Shown: positions 53,705 through 64,000 of the stretch, one piece after another
How the letters are laid out: the number at the start of each line of letters is the position of its first letter
Position numbering within the stretch: position 1 is the stretch's first letter
Assembly (NCBI GenBank): GCA_030035585.1
Contig: CM057471.1
Location: 67,914,319 to 67,978,318 of the forward strand
Direction: 5' to 3'
Length of the DNA: 64,000 nucleotides
DNA from: Dugong dugon
Taxonomy: Eukaryota > Chordata > Mammalia > Sirenia > Dugongidae
Program-made: the position numbers and the translations under genes
The notes under the pieces: model-generated
What the model was told of the DNA's origin: nothing
The model's input: the letters and a program-made list of their open reading frames with translations, nothing else
Databases searched by the model: none

Positions 53705-53965
53705 AGACAGACTAGGAAGAAAGGTCTACTTCTGGAAATTAGCCAATGAAAACCTTAATAATCACAACCAAATACTGTCCAATATAGTGCTGGAAGATGA
53801 GACCCCCAGATTGGAAGGCACTAATATACACAGTGGCCCAACAATGGACTCGAACATACCAACATTAGTGGAAATGGTGCAGGATGGGGCAACATTTTGT
53901 TCTGTTATAAACGGGGTCACCAGCAGTCTGCACCAACTCTACAGCAGCTAACAACAATTCAGCAG
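53705..53965 (+). mobile_element. RTE/AfroSINE-related 3' sequence
   Basis: TACTTCTGGAAATTAGCCAATGAAAACC, CCAATATAGTGCTGGAAGATGAGACCCCCAG, TTGGAAGGCACTAATATACACAGTGG and the RTE-like tail GGGGTCACCAGCAGTCTGCACC..CAGCTAACAACAATTC. Confidence 0.65.
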
Positions 53966-54186
53966 CTGGGATTACTTAAAACAACGGCCGACACCTCACA
54001 TAAGGTGATGAATACAACTATAAAATCCGTAACAAATACTTAATAAGCTTCTAATGCCCTCACACAAGGTTACACATAAAGGTAAAAAATAAAATTCCCA
54101 ATATGACAGAATTTTCCAGAAAGGCATCATCTGAGAAAACATAAAGCACAGTGGCCCTGAAGAGAATCAGCCTTCAAGTCAGACTT

Positions 54187-54338
54187 CTTGTTGTTAGGTG
54201 CCGTCAAGTCAGTTCCGGAGCGTAGCGACCCCATGTACAACAGAACAAAACACTGCTCGGTCCTGTGCCATCCTCACAATCATTGCTATGTCTGAGCCCA
54301 CTGTTGTAGCCACTGTCACTCCATCTTATCAAGGGTAT
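54187..54338 (-). mobile_element. RTE LINE 3' end, antisense
   Basis: TTGTTGTTAGGTGCCGTCAAGTCAGTTCCG..GACCCCATGTACAACAGAAC..GCCATCCTCACAATCATTGC, matching the start of the RTE at 20555. Confidence 0.8.
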
Positions 54339-54344
54339 AGAGGT

Positions 54345-54545
54345 TCAAATCACTGCTCCACCCCTTGCTAACTGTGTCTCTGCGGTAGGAACTTAATCTT
54401 GCTGTCTCACTTGTAAAGTGGGAATAAAACCAGTACTTGCTTCATTGAGTTGTTATGAGATTTAAATGAAAAAAAAAATCCATGTTTAAAAGCTCCTTAG
54501 CAGAGTGCATGGCACACAGTAAGCACTCAGTAAATGCTAACACTT
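54345..54545 (+). mobile_element. MIR SINE, sense
   Basis: GGTTCAAATCACTGCTCCACC..CTCACTTGTAAAGTGGGAATAAAACC..GCATGGCACACAGTAAGCACTCAGTAAATGC: almost complete. Confidence 0.8.
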
Positions 54546-54720
54546 ATTATTAAAATTATAAAATCCATCATTATACTGCACAATCTCACTAAGCTGCTCA
54601 CGCAACATTAAGAAAGTCAACTGGAATGCTATCAAAGATTCTCTATAGCCTAATCTATGGTGCAAAATATTCTAGAAGATGTGCAATTAAACCTAGATTC
54701 CATTAAGAGGTTCTAATAAG

Positions 54721-54934
54721 AGTCCTTGGGTAATGCAAATGGTTAACACACTTGGCTGCTAACTGAAAGGTTGGCAGTTCTAGTCCACCCAGAGGTGCCT
54801 CAGAAGAAAGGCCTCGTGTCTACTTCCTAAAAGTAGTCACTGAAAACCCTCTGGAGCACAGTTCTACTCTGACACACGAGCGGTCACCATGAGTTGGAAT
54901 CAACTCGACAGCAACTGGTTTGGTTTTGGGTTTA
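54721..54934 (+). mobile_element. AfroSINE, CTTCTGAAAA-type subtype
   Basis: AGTCCTTGGGTAATGCAAATGGTTAAC, GAGGTGCCTCAGAAGAAAGGC, CTACTTCCTAAAAGTAG, GAGCACAGTTCTACTCTGACACA, GGTCACCATGAGTTGGAAT, GGTTTGGTTTTGGG. The head differs from the common GGAGCCCTGG form. Confidence 0.9.
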
Positions 54935-55284
54935 GGTACCAGTAATCAAGAAAGATGGCTGCATAACAGAAGCATGACCTAGGGTCTGGCTACTTACAAA
55001 ACCATTACAGCGACCAACAGAGAACAGTGCATTGTACTAAGACAACCTAATTTCAGAATGGACTGCACAAGGACTTCAATGGCACTGTTTCCATAACAAA
55101 GAGTCATCCTAGCATCCCACATATGAATTTATAAATAGTTGAGATCAAATAACAGAAAGATGTGAAGGAAGCCTACCCAAAGAAATTTCAGCAATTTGCC
55201 CTGCCTTTCTAAAAATAAATCTCACAGCATAGAGAGAGTATTGTTGTACATACATACAAAAGAGAAAACCTGTAACAGACATCA

Positions 55285-55438
55285 AACCTGAAAACCCCTT
55301 GCTGTTGAGTCAATTCCAACTCATAGCGACCCTATAGGACAGAGCGGAACTGTCCCATAGGGTTTCCAAGGAGCAGCCGGTGGATTCGAACTGCTGACCT
55401 TTTGGTTAGCAGCCATAGCTCAAACCACTGCAACTCCA
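55285..55438 (-). mobile_element. AfroSINE, short subtype, antisense
   Basis: GCTGTTGAGTCAATTCCAACTCATAGCGACC..GGTTTCCAAGGAGCAGCCGGTGGATTCGAACTGC..TTTTGGTTAGCAGCC. The GGATTCGAACTGC segment keeps the reversed B box. Confidence 0.92.
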
Positions 55439-55439
55439 T

Positions 55440-55955
55440 ATTTTTAAAAAAGATATCCCAAAAATAAATTCTACATTAAAATGCCATCTAGAGAACAGGC
55501 GCAAGTTTGATAAACTGTATGAGGCAGAAAGGTAAATTCAATTATGATATTACTAAAGTTTTAGACTGAGAATCTTCAAATGTTACTAAAGATTTCCTCA
55601 GCAGTGGCAGTAGCATTTACGCTTTGCTGTCCCTAAAGATAAATAATACGTAAAATAAAATAAATGCCCTCGTAGTATGAAACACCTATCCTGCCCTCCA
55701 GGTCTATCCAAATCTTACCTTTTTTCCGGGGTCACATTTGATCTCGTCTCTATAATGAGGCCTGCCCCAATGAAGAAGCCTAGTCTGATCTCTTTATTTG
55801 TACCTGCACCACAAATCTGGGCACTTGGGCATAGACTGCTTTGCATTTTCCCCCTATTTCTTATGAGAAATCATTAAGAGTAAAAACTAAGGAAGGGCAA
55901 GAATTGTCATCTCTTTTTGCTATGCTATGCTATTCTTACAGTAATCAGAGTAATA
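55440..55955. other. Unassigned sequence
   Basis: The 66-codon frame at 55677-55877 lacks recognisable motifs. No named repeat. Confidence 0.4.
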
Positions 55956-55959
55956 ACAA

Positions 55960-56300
55960 GGATATCATCTATAATTTACTGAGTGCCTAGCACTAAGCTA
56001 GCACTACACACACTTTTTAAAAGTTATAAGGCATCTGATAAATAGAAATAAATGAAGTATCTGAACTTACGAAATATTAAGTAATAAAACAAATATCTGA
56101 GAACTAGCCACCCAACATAAGAGCTAATACATTACCATTACTGTTGAAGCTACCCATACAGTCTTCATCATCATAACGGCCCTATGAGGCAGGTAGGTAT
56201 GCGCCCAAGGAAATACAGGTTCAAAGAGGGTAACGGACTCACCCAACATCACAAAGCTATTAAGTGACAGAGTACACATTAAACCCCGGTCTTCTAAACC
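55960..56300 (-). mobile_element. MIR pieces, antisense
   Basis: TTTACTGAGTGCCTAGCACTAAGC..CGGCCCTATGAGGCAGGTAGG..AATCACAAAGCTATTAAGTGACAGAG..ACCCCGGTCTTCT: reversed MIR with an AT-rich interruption. Confidence 0.65.
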
Positions 56301-56344
56301 AAAAAGCCCATTTTCTTTCCACCACATCTCACCTCTATTGCCTA

Positions 56345-56575
56345 GATTTGCTCTTCTCCTCTATCTACTTAATTCCTACTTATTTTTCAAGCCCCAACTC
56401 CTCCAAGAAATCTTCTCCAACTATCATAGCTTACACATCATTATTCTTTTTACTTCTTTTTTCAAGTTTAATGAAAGCAAGGTCTATACCTTTCACATCT
56501 TTTTGTTGTCTCCCAAAATTTTAGGACTATGCTAGACCCAGAGTAGTTAATCATTTAATATATGTAAGATACTTT
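56345..56575 (+). mobile_element. L2 3' end, sense
   Basis: TTTTTCAAGCCCCAACTCCTCCAAGAAATCTTCTCC..TAATGAAAGCAAGGTCTATACC..CTAGACCCAGAGTAGTTAATCATTTAATATATG. Confidence 0.6.
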
Positions 56576-57363
56576 CTTGATGAAATCATTACATTATTAC
56601 ATATAAAAATTTAAGTACTGTCTGCCCATCAGACCAAAATCTAGAAATCCTGCATTATTTTATGCTATTAAATCTATAAATTCAAGTGGGCAAACAAAAA
56701 ACAGGAACCACAGAGGATATGATTTTACTAGCATTTCACTAAAAGCAAATATCACTAGCTAATTTTCCAACACAAAAGTAGCTTTATTTGTCTACTCCTA
56801 TTTTTCTGCCCTTCATCAGGATTGATAAATCAGTGGATATCACAAAAGTTTCCAAAACTTCAGTGAAGGCAAGCATAGTAACTATTGCCTTCACCTCTTC
56901 CAAATCTCAAAATGTTCCAGTGCTCCAAGGCTCTGTCCCAGGGTCCCCCTTCTCTTTCAGCATGCCTTCCCCTAGATTACTTCTCGAATTTCATGACTCT
57001 AAAGAACGTCTATAAACAGATCACCATACTATATCTCCAGTCCTGGTCACTACCTGGACTCTAGACTTATATATCCAATTGATGACTGACATCTTCCAAA
57101 ACAAAAACAAACCAAAAAAAGGACTATGAATTTTCTCCCCAAAATCTGCTACTCTCCCAAGTCTTCCCTGTCTCACCATAACCAAAAACCATCTACCCAA
57201 GCTTTAAAAGGAGGGGGAAAAAAAGCTTGGCATTATCCTGATTCCTCCTTCCTTCAGCCCTCACATAAAGATCATCCTATCGACTCTACCTTCAAAACAG
57301 ATCCTGAATCCTTTCACCTGGGCTATTGAAATAGCCTTCTAATTTATCTCCTTGCTTTTATTC

Positions 57364-57447
57364 TGGCCCTGATGGCACAATGGTGTCATATAGGGTCACT
57401 ATGAGTCGGAACTGACTCAACAGTACACAACAACACCTACAATCTGT
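57364..57447 (+). mobile_element. AfroSINE, internally deleted
   Basis: GGCCCTGATGGCACAATGG jumps directly to TGTCATATAGGGTCACTATGAGTCGG and ends CAGTACACAACAACACC. About 100 bases of the middle are absent. Confidence 0.85.
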
Positions 57448-57738
57448 TCTCCATAGAGCAGCCTGAGTGAGCTTTTTAAAACATCAAACCTATTCATTCC
57501 CTTATTCAAAATCCTCCTATGGCTTATCATCCTCAGAATCCTCAGAATAAAAATCCTACTCCTCACCCTGGCTTACAAAGTCCCAGTTAGTAGGGCCCCT
57601 GCCTACTTCACTGACCTCATCTTGTACCATTCTCCCTCTAAATCATTACACACCAGCCACTTTGTCCTCCCCTTCTCTTGGTTCCTCCCACACACCAATT
57701 TTGTCCCTTCACTGCACTAGCTGTTCCCTCTGCCTATC

Positions 57739-57947
57739 AAACCAAACCAAATCTGCTGCTGAGTCAATTCCAGCTCATAGCGACCCTATAGGACAGAGTA
57801 GAACTGCCCCACAGGGTTTCCAGGGCTATAATCTTTACAGAAGCAGATTGCCACATCTTTCTCCCAAGGAACGGCTGGTAGGTTCAAACCACTGACCTTT
57901 CAGTTAGCAGCCGAGCACTTTAATCACTGTGCCACCAGGGATCCTTC
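57739..57947 (-). mobile_element. AfroSINE, full length, antisense
   Basis: AACCAAACCAAATCTGCTGCTGAGTCAATTCC..CACATCTTTCTCCC..CAGTTAGCAGCCGAGCAC..CCACCAGGGATCC. Flanked by TCCCTCTGCCTATC (57725-57738) and TCCCTCTGCCTAGC (57948-57961). Confidence 0.94.
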
Positions 57948-59120
57948 TCCCTCTGCCTAGCATATGCTTTTTCCTTTTTTCCTAACGCTGACTCTTTCTC
58001 ACACTCAGATCTCAGCACAAATGCGATATCTTCACAGGTGTTCCCTGATCATCTAATCATGTACCCACCCAGCCATTCTCCTGATATACTATCAACCAAT
58101 TTTAATTTTCTGCATAGCACTTAACTGATGGATTTCTTGATTATTTGTTTACCATGTTCCCACTAGGATATAAGCTCACTGACAGCAGAGACTTTGCCTG
58201 CCTTGTTCACCACTGTATTCTGGTGCCTAAAACAGTGCCAGGCCCATAACAGATACACATAAGGATGTCAAGTAAATAAATTAATAAACAAATGAACAAC
58301 TGCTTCCATTTCCATTGCTCTATTAATTGTGTTTTTTTTAGCACCCAAAAAGGGAGGGGTGAGATTTTTTTTTTAAAGTTAACATTTTGCTAGTTATAAA
58401 CAAATCTTTCCATTCAATATAAGATTAGAGTACTTTTTCTATAGAACTACTTGTCTCTAATCTCATTCCAATCTATTAAAATCCAATGGTAAAGACTCAC
58501 CATAGTAAAGATGTCAATTCTCCCCAAATTATCTACAGATTTAATGAGATTACTATCAAGGTTTTTTGTAGACACAGACAAACTTATTTGAAAATTTATA
58601 CAGAAGGGCACAAGACCTAAAATAGCTTAATTTTGAAAAAGAATAATAAAATGGGAGAAATCATAAAGCTCCGATTTAACAACATACTATATAGCTACAG
58701 GAATCAACACTGCATAGTACTGGCAGAGGGAAAGACACAAAGATCAATAGAACAGATCAGAGAACCAACAAATAGACCCACAGAAATATGCTCAACTGAT
58801 TTCCTACAAAGGTGTAAAGGCAATTCAATGGAGGAAAAAGAGCATTTTCAACAAATGATGCTGGAACAAGTGGACAGCAATAGGCAAAAAAAAAAGAACT
58901 CTGACCTAACTCTCACAGCTTATACAAAAATTAACTCAAAATGGATCATGTAGTTAAAGGTAAAACAATAAAACTTTTAGGAAAAACCATAAGAGAAAAT
59001 CTTCCGGACCTAGGACTAACTGAAGAGTTCTCAGATTTGACACCAGAAGCCCAATCCATAAAAGGAAAAAATTGACAAACTGGACCTCATCAAAGTTTAA
59101 AGCATTTGCTCTGTGAAAGA

Positions 59121-59325
59121 AGAGCCCCTGGGGGCGCAATAGGTTAAGCGTTGGACTACTAGCTGAAAGGTTGGCAGTCTGAACCCACACAGAGGCGTCT
59201 CCAAAGACAGGTCTGGAAATCTGCTTCCAAAAGGTCATAGCCTTCAAAATCCTATGGAGCAGTTCTATTCTGGACAATGGGGTCGCCATGAGTCAGAACT
59301 GAGTTGATGGCATCTAACAGCAGCA
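59121..59325 (+). mobile_element. AfroSINE with perfect 13-base TSD
   Basis: AGAGCCCCTGGGGGCGCAATAGGTTAAG, CTCCAAAGACAGGTCTGGAAATCTGCTTCC, GGGTCGCCATGAGTCAGAACTGAG, ending GCATCTAACAGCA. Flanked by GCTCTGTGAAAGA at 59108-59120 and 59326-59338. The CATCTAACAGCA tail is RTE-like. Confidence 0.95.
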
Positions 59326-60299
59326 GCTCTGTGAAAGACCCAACTAAGAAGTTTTATAGACTGGGAGAAAATATTTGCAAAGTACCTATCCAGAAAAGGA
59401 CTTCTATCTAGAATATATATATTTTTAAAAAAAAACCTTTAAACTCAACAGTTTAAAAAAAAAAAAAAGCAATCTAATTAGAGAATGGGCAAAAGATGTG
59501 GACATTTCACTGAAAAGGATATACAGATGGCAAATAAGCACATGAAAAGACGTTGAACATCATTAACCATTAGAGAAATGCAAATTAAAACACAATGAAA
59601 TATCACTAAACACCTATCTGGCTGAAATAAATAACAGTTTTATTGCTGGTGTGAATGCAAAATGGAAGAGCCACTGTGGAAGCTTCTTACAAAGCTAAAC
59701 ACAGTATTACCATATGATCCAGAAATCACATTGTTAGGTATACAGCCAAATAAGCTGAAAACTTATGTCCACACAATAACATGCACGTGAATGTTTATAG
59801 CAGCTTTATTCACAATTGCCAAAAACTGGAAGCAACCAAGATATCCTTGAAAAGGTGAATGGATAAACAAACTGTGGTACATCCATCCATACAATGGAAT
59901 ATTATTCAGCAATAAAAAGCCATGAAAAGACATGGAGGAACCTTAAATGCACGTTGCTTAGTGAAAGCCAGTCTGAAAAGGCCACATACTGTATGATTCC
60001 AATTATACGACATTCTGGAAAAGGCAAAACCATATAGACAGTAAAAAGATCAGTGATTGCCAGAAGTTGGAGGGGAAGGAAATGGGTGAAACATAGCGGT
60101 TAATTTCACTGTAATGGTGGACACATGATATCACCCATCTGTCAAAACCCAAAGAACTATACAAAACAAAGAGTAAACCCTAATGTAAACTACAGACTTT
60201 AGTTACTAGTAATGTGTGAATACTGGTTCATCAACTGTAACAAATGTACCACACTAATGCAAGAAGTTAATAATAGGGGAAACTGTGAAAGTAGAGAAA

Positions 60300-60486
60300 G
60301 GAGCCCTGGTGTCATAGCAGCTAAGCACTCAGCTGCTAACTGAAAGGTCAGCAGTTCCAACCCACCACCTCCTCCAAGGAGAAAGATGTGACAGTCTGCT
60401 TCCATAAAGACACACAGCCTTGGAAACCTAAAGGATCGCTATGAGTTAGAATCGACTTGACAGCAGTGGGTTGGGTTTGGTTTTGG
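60300..60486 (+). mobile_element. AfroSINE, full length
   Basis: GGAGCCCTGGTGTCATAGCAGCTAAG, AGAAAGATGTGACAGTCTGCTTCCATAAAG, GGATCGCTATGAGTTAGAAT, GTGGGTTGGGTTTGGTTTTGG. It sits in the 3' UTR of the old L1. Confidence 0.93.
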
Positions 60487-60594
60487 TGAAGGGGGAGAAA
60501 AGGGATGTTGGGAACTCTGTTACTATCTGCTCAGTTTTCTGTAAACCTAAAACTGCTCTGAAAAATAAAACCTATTAATTTTTCAAAAATGATA

Positions 60595-61045
60595 ACATCA
60601 AATGCTAGTAAAGATGTGGAGAAACTGGATCACTCATACATCACTGGTGGAAATGTAAAATGGTACAGCTACTCTGAAAAAGAGTATGGAAGTATCTTAC
60701 AAAACTAAACACACATCTACCATATAATGTAGCAATTACACTCTTGGGTATTTATCCCAGAGAAATGAAAAATTACAACCATACTAAAGTCTGCACATGA
60801 ATGTTCATAGCAGCTTTATCAGTAATAGCAAAAAACTGAGGAAAAAAATTCCAAATGTCCCTCAACAGGTGAATGATTAATTGTGGTACATCTATACCAT
60901 GACATACTACTCAGCAATAAAACTGCTGATACTACAATTTGGATGGATCTCAAGAAAATTACACCGAGTGAAAAAAGTCAATCTCAAAAGCTTACAAACT
61001 GTATGACATAACATTCATGAAATAACAAAATTATTATCAGATATT
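60595..61045 (+). mobile_element. Old L1 ORF2 end, second copy, sense
   Basis: AAAGATGTGGAGAAACTGGATCACTCATACATCACTGGTGG, TTGGGTATTTATCCCAGAGAAATG, AATGTTCATAGCAGCTTTATC, AATGTCCCTCAACAGGTGAATG. It starts immediately after the first L1's 3' end and repeats the same region. Confidence 0.82.
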
Positions 61046-61182
61046 TTATTTCTTACAACTGCATGTAAATCTACAATAATCTTAAAATGTAATAAGTTTC
61101 TTAAAAGTCCAATGGTAAAGATATGTTCTCCAAAATTAAATACAAATATTTCCTCGTGGGTGAACTGACAAATTTCCCAAAG

Positions 61183-61356
61183 GAGTGGTTCTCAATCTCT
61201 GATGTACATGCGAATCACCTCTAAAAATCCTGATGTTTAGGCAGCATTCCAGACCAATTAAATCAGAATCTCTCAAGGTGAAACCTCAGCATCTGTACTT
61301 TCCTTTAGGTTTTCAGGTAATTGCAACGTACAACCAAGATTGAGAAACAGTATCCT
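61183..61356 (+). mobile_element. MER5-type hAT element
   Basis: GTGGTTCTCAATCTCTGATGTACATGCGAATCACC..GGCAGCATTCCAGACC..AATCAGAATCTCTC..GCATCTGTACTTTCC..CAACCAAGATTGAGAAACAG: full MER5A layout with inverted ends. Confidence 0.8.
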
Positions 61357-61386
61357 CCAGAAGAAGAGAGTCAGAATTTTAAAAGC

Positions 61387-61450
61387 GACTTCTGTACGGT
61401 TGCTGTGAGTCGGACTCAACTCAACAGCAGCCGTTTGGTTTTGGTTTTAT
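61387..61450 (+). mobile_element. AfroSINE 3' end fragment
   Basis: TACGGTTGCTGTGAGTCGGACTCAACTCAACAGCAGCCGTTTGGTTTTGGTTTT; the last 60 bases only. Confidence 0.8.
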
Positions 61451-61454
61451 TAGC

Positions 61455-62880
61455 ATACCAAGACTGCTAACAGTTGTTAAGATCTGGCCAGTAACAATTT
61501 GCTAAAATTTTAGCCAGAAAAATCATTCCGTTGATAAAGGGGAACCTTAACCCAACCCTCACCACCTTCCAGAAACAAAAGCCTACTCAAAGAATTAGCC
61601 AAGAAAGACAATTATTCATTATGGTATATTTTTAAATAACATTCCTACTTGGCAAAGCGGTTGCAGTCAGAAGTTGAATGCTAGGTTCATTTTTCTCTGT
61701 GAAACACCCATAAATACAAAAATGGAACTATTAATCTGGCTTTCAAAATTCTTTTAAGCAAAAAGGTTACCAAATTACATTTAGGATTTAACCTAAAAAT
61801 CAAAAGGAAGGATTTAAAACAATGAGTTTTACAAATTTAACTACCTACATACAAATCGTAAGAACACAATAAAGAATTTAAGCATTTCAAACAAAGTGCT
61901 CTTTTCCACCTGCATATGAGAAAGCAACAGTGGCAGCATCACGAAAAACTCATTTTAAATGTCATGCAGAACACTAAACACACCCAAACAAACCCACATA
62001 CCACATAATTCAACACATCCAGGCAGCAGTCGCTAAGGAATGGAATAGCACGGACACTGCAAGGATTTTGGCAGAGTGATACCAAAATTTCCTTTGCCTT
62101 TAACTGTGCTTGTTACTTTACCAAAGCTGCTTTTGGTTTTTTGATTTGTTTGGAGTTTTGTTTTTGCCTTGGGGGGGGGGGCGGTTTCCAATTACACTGT
62201 ATAAATTATCATCATAAAATAGATTCTTAGCCCAGGAAAATTAGGTAAAACACCAAAAACACTATAACAGCATTTGACAGTTATCTGTTGCTTAAAGTGA
62301 TAAGGTCATTTTAAAATATGTAGAATCTTCTTACAAGTTCAGAAGAACCACAAATTATGGAGCTACAAACCACCAGCTATTCAAAGGAAAATTGTAGCTT
62401 ATAAAATACCGGCTCACTGCCAGTATAAACGAACTCTTTTCCCCCCTCAAACAAGTTTTTTGTAAGCCACAGTACTCTTTCAAAAGTGACTATAACCGTA
62501 TTATTCTACCAAGGAGTAATGGTATTAGACAGTAAAGGTAAGTCAATTCTTGGCCTAAATCAACCTATAAAAGCCCACAAACAAACTTCCTCACCAGTAC
62601 AGTAAGCCCAAATCAAAAATGTCACCTTGGAAAGAGATCTGAAAAATGTTAACTCATTACTATTTTACCATAATTTCATCAAGCAATTAAGTGCCTCAAT
62701 GATTAAAAAACAATAAACTCTGGATTCCAAATACCAATCAATACATTTAAATGGGGAGAATACCTACCCACCACCCAACCCTCCCCTAAAAAACAATGTA
62801 CTTCAAAAAATAGCAAAATTCCCACTACAATCTTAAAATATTTCCTTCAACTTACTATCCAGATTAAAAGGTAAAAGACA
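61455..62880. other. Repeat-poor stretch, unassigned, with G10 run
   Basis: About 1.4 kb with no recognisable transposon or open frame. A run of about ten G occurs at 62171-62180 after GTTTTTGCCTT. A candidate for unique non-coding DNA. Confidence 0.5.
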
Positions 62881-62994
62881 TTTTGGAGAAGATGTGAGTT
62901 CAAATTCCAGCTCTACAGCTTCCTAGCTAGTAAACACCTTGAGCAACTAACCATTCCAGGCCTTACTTTTCTCATTTACCAAATGGAAAAACAC

Positions 62995-63495
62995 TGTGAT
63001 GGTTAAGACTGTGTGTCAGCTTGGCTGGGCTATGATTCTCAGTGTTTATATGTGATCGTTTCCATGATGACATCTGCTGTGAATAGTCAATCAGTGGAAA
63101 GAGAGTTTCCTTGGGCAGGTGGCCTGCATCCGAATATTAAGCAGACATTCTGGCTTTCTGCTCACTCTGGATCCTGCAACTGCCTCCTGTTCATCTGGCC
63201 TCCGGTTCTTGGGACTTGAGCTATCAGCTTATCTGCTGATCTTGAGATTCGTCAATCTTCACAGCCAGTGAACAGGAGCCCTGCTCTCCGACCTGCCGAT
63301 CTTGGGTTAACCAGCACCCCCCACCCCACCCCACCCCCGATTACCTGAGTTGGGAGAAGCCTCCATCCTGATCCACGGACTTGGGACATTCCAGCCTCTA
63401 CAATCACATGAGCCGTTTCCTTGATATAAATCTCTTTCTATATATATTTATATGCTTTATTAGTTTTGCTTCTCTAGAGAACCCAGCCTAAGACA
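62995..63495 (+). mobile_element. Solo LTR (ERVL/MLT2-like)
   Basis: 501 bases from TGTGATGGTTAAG to CTTCTCTAGAGAACCCAGCCTAAGACA, flanked by AACAC at 62990-62994 and 63496-63500. The ACATGAGCCGTTTCCTTGATATAAATCTC end is typical of ERVL-class LTRs. No internal viral sequence. Contains a C-rich tract (63315-63341). Confidence 0.85.
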
Positions 63496-63536
63496 AACAC
63501 CACCATTCCTTTCACAGTGAAGCTGTTGTAAGGATC

Positions 63537-63928
63537 TGTTATAACTGAACTGTGTCCCCCCAAATATGTATAGTAAATCCTAACCCCAATACTTGTGGAT
63601 GTAATCCCGTTTGGGAACTGGGTTTTCTTTGTTATGTTAGTGAGGCCATCAGTGTAGGATGTGTCTTAATTAAGTCAATCACTTTTGAGATATAAAAAGC
63701 AAATCAGGCACAGAAGCAATCAAGCACAAAAGGAAGGAAAGATACATGGGACATAAAGATCACCAAGGAACACCAGAGAAACTGAGACAAGGATTTTCCT
63801 CCAGATCAGAGAACTGGAGCCCTGAATTCAGACTTCTAGCTTCCTAACCTGTGATTTAAAAAAAATTTGTTTGTTAAAGTTATCCACTTGTAGTATCTCT
63901 GCTATAGCAGCACTAGATAACTAAAACA
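63537..63928 (+). mobile_element. Solo LTR (MaLR/MLT1-like)
   Basis: 392 bases from TGTTATAACTGAACTGTGTCCCCCC to GATAACTAAAACA, flanked by GGATC at 63532-63536 and 63929-63933. The TGTGTCCCCCCAAAT start is a MaLR hallmark. No internal viral sequence. Confidence 0.88.
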
Positions 63929-64000
63929 GGATCTAAAGAGGTAATGAATATAAAGTACTTAGTACAGTGCCTGAAAGACAGTAATAAAAACTCCATAAAT

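Larger units (their letters stand above)
56940..58290 (+). mobile_element. L2-type LINE, sense, interrupted by SINEs
   Basis: Long co-linear remnant: ATATCTCCAGTCCTGG, CTAGACTTATATATCCAATTGATGACTGACATC, CTTGGCATTATCCTGATTCC, CCTTCTAATTTATCTCC, GAGCAGCCTGAGTGAGC, CTATGGCTTATCATCC, GCCTACTTCACTGACCTCATC, GGTGTTCCCTGATCATC and the 3' end GTGCCAGGCCCATAACAGATACAC. AfroSINEs sit at 57364-57447 and 57739-57947. It carries no intact frame. It gives the sense-strand reference for the antisense tracts at 3030 and 41480. Confidence 0.6.
58445..60594 (+). mobile_element. Old L1 (L1M-type), ORF2 3' half and 3' UTR, sense
   Basis: AAGATGTCAATTCTCCCCAAATTATC, TGGGAGAAATCATAAAGCTCCG, AGATCAGAGAACCAACAAATAGACCCACA, AAATGGATCATGTAG, TATAGACTGGGAGAAAATATTTG, CAGCAATAAAAAGCCATG and the 3' UTR end TTCTGTAAACCTAAAACTGCTCTGAAAAATAAA. 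Broken frames only (for example 58633-58953). AfroSINEs interrupt it at 59121 and 60300. Confidence 0.88.
62885..64000 (+). mobile_element. MIR SINE split by two LTRs
   Basis: MIR sequence is present in three pieces: 62885-62994 (GATGTGAGTTCAAATTCCAGCTCTACAGCTTCC..CTTTTCTCATTTACCAAATGG), 63496-63536 (CAGTGAAGCTGTTGTAAGGATC) and 63929-64000 (AGAGGTAATGAATATAAAGTACTTAGTACAGTGCC). In that order they read as one MIR, which runs to the window edge. Confidence 0.75.

Noticed and set aside
2726-60486. Regularly recurring ~200-base repeats as CRISPR or satellite
   Set aside because: Copies are dispersed on both strands with separate target-site duplications; they are SINE insertions in mammalian DNA.

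Overview
This is a 64-kb stretch of mammalian nuclear DNA with no host protein-coding exon or RNA gene that I can support. It is a layered field of transposable elements and fits intergenic or intronic DNA. The marker repeat is a tRNA-derived SINE with the head GGAGCCCTGGTGGC, a Pol III B box of the form GTTCGAATCC and a tail like GGGTCGCTATGAGTC. This is the AfroSINE type of Afrotheria. With RTE LINEs sharing the SINE 3' end and a lineage-specific young L1, it points to an elephant or close relative; hyrax or sirenian cannot be excluded from sequence alone.

Layout. 0-5.8 kb: an AfroSINE split by an L1 3' end, further AfroSINEs, and an antisense L2-type LINE tract with a hAT fragment inside. 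5.85-9.1 kb: the 5' half of an L1 (copy A), followed by L2 sequence. 12.97-18.42 kb: 5'-truncated L1 copy B, with an antisense solo LTR inside. 18.9-22.9 kb: AfroSINEs, an antisense RTE with a reverse-transcriptase remnant, and an LTR-like sequence. 23.2-25.7 kb: Tigger-like DNA transposons, paired TIR elements and an L1 3' end. 28.58-36.42 kb: full-length but dead L1 copy C, inserted into an AfroSINE, with clear target-site duplications at both levels. 38.8-40.7 kb: nested Tigger-like elements. 41.5-45.2 kb: an ancient antisense LINE, holding an old L1, holding a polyadenylated retrocopy. 47-61 kb: old L1, L2, MIR and AfroSINE layers. 62.9-64 kb: a MIR split by two solo LTRs.

How the parts relate. 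The L1s supply the EN/RT machinery that explains the retrocopy and their own insertions. The RTE shares its 3' tail with the AfroSINEs and is their likely mobilising partner. The Tigger-like elements are non-autonomous. All open reading frames of note are L1 or RTE remnants or chance frames within repeats. L1 copies B and C share at least five disabling lesions and are almost identical over 1.7 kb, yet they are separate insertions and clearly differ at their 3' ends. That mosaic is the most unusual signal in the window. Family names are given from recognised sequence features without database comparison. Boundaries without a stated target-site duplication are approximate.
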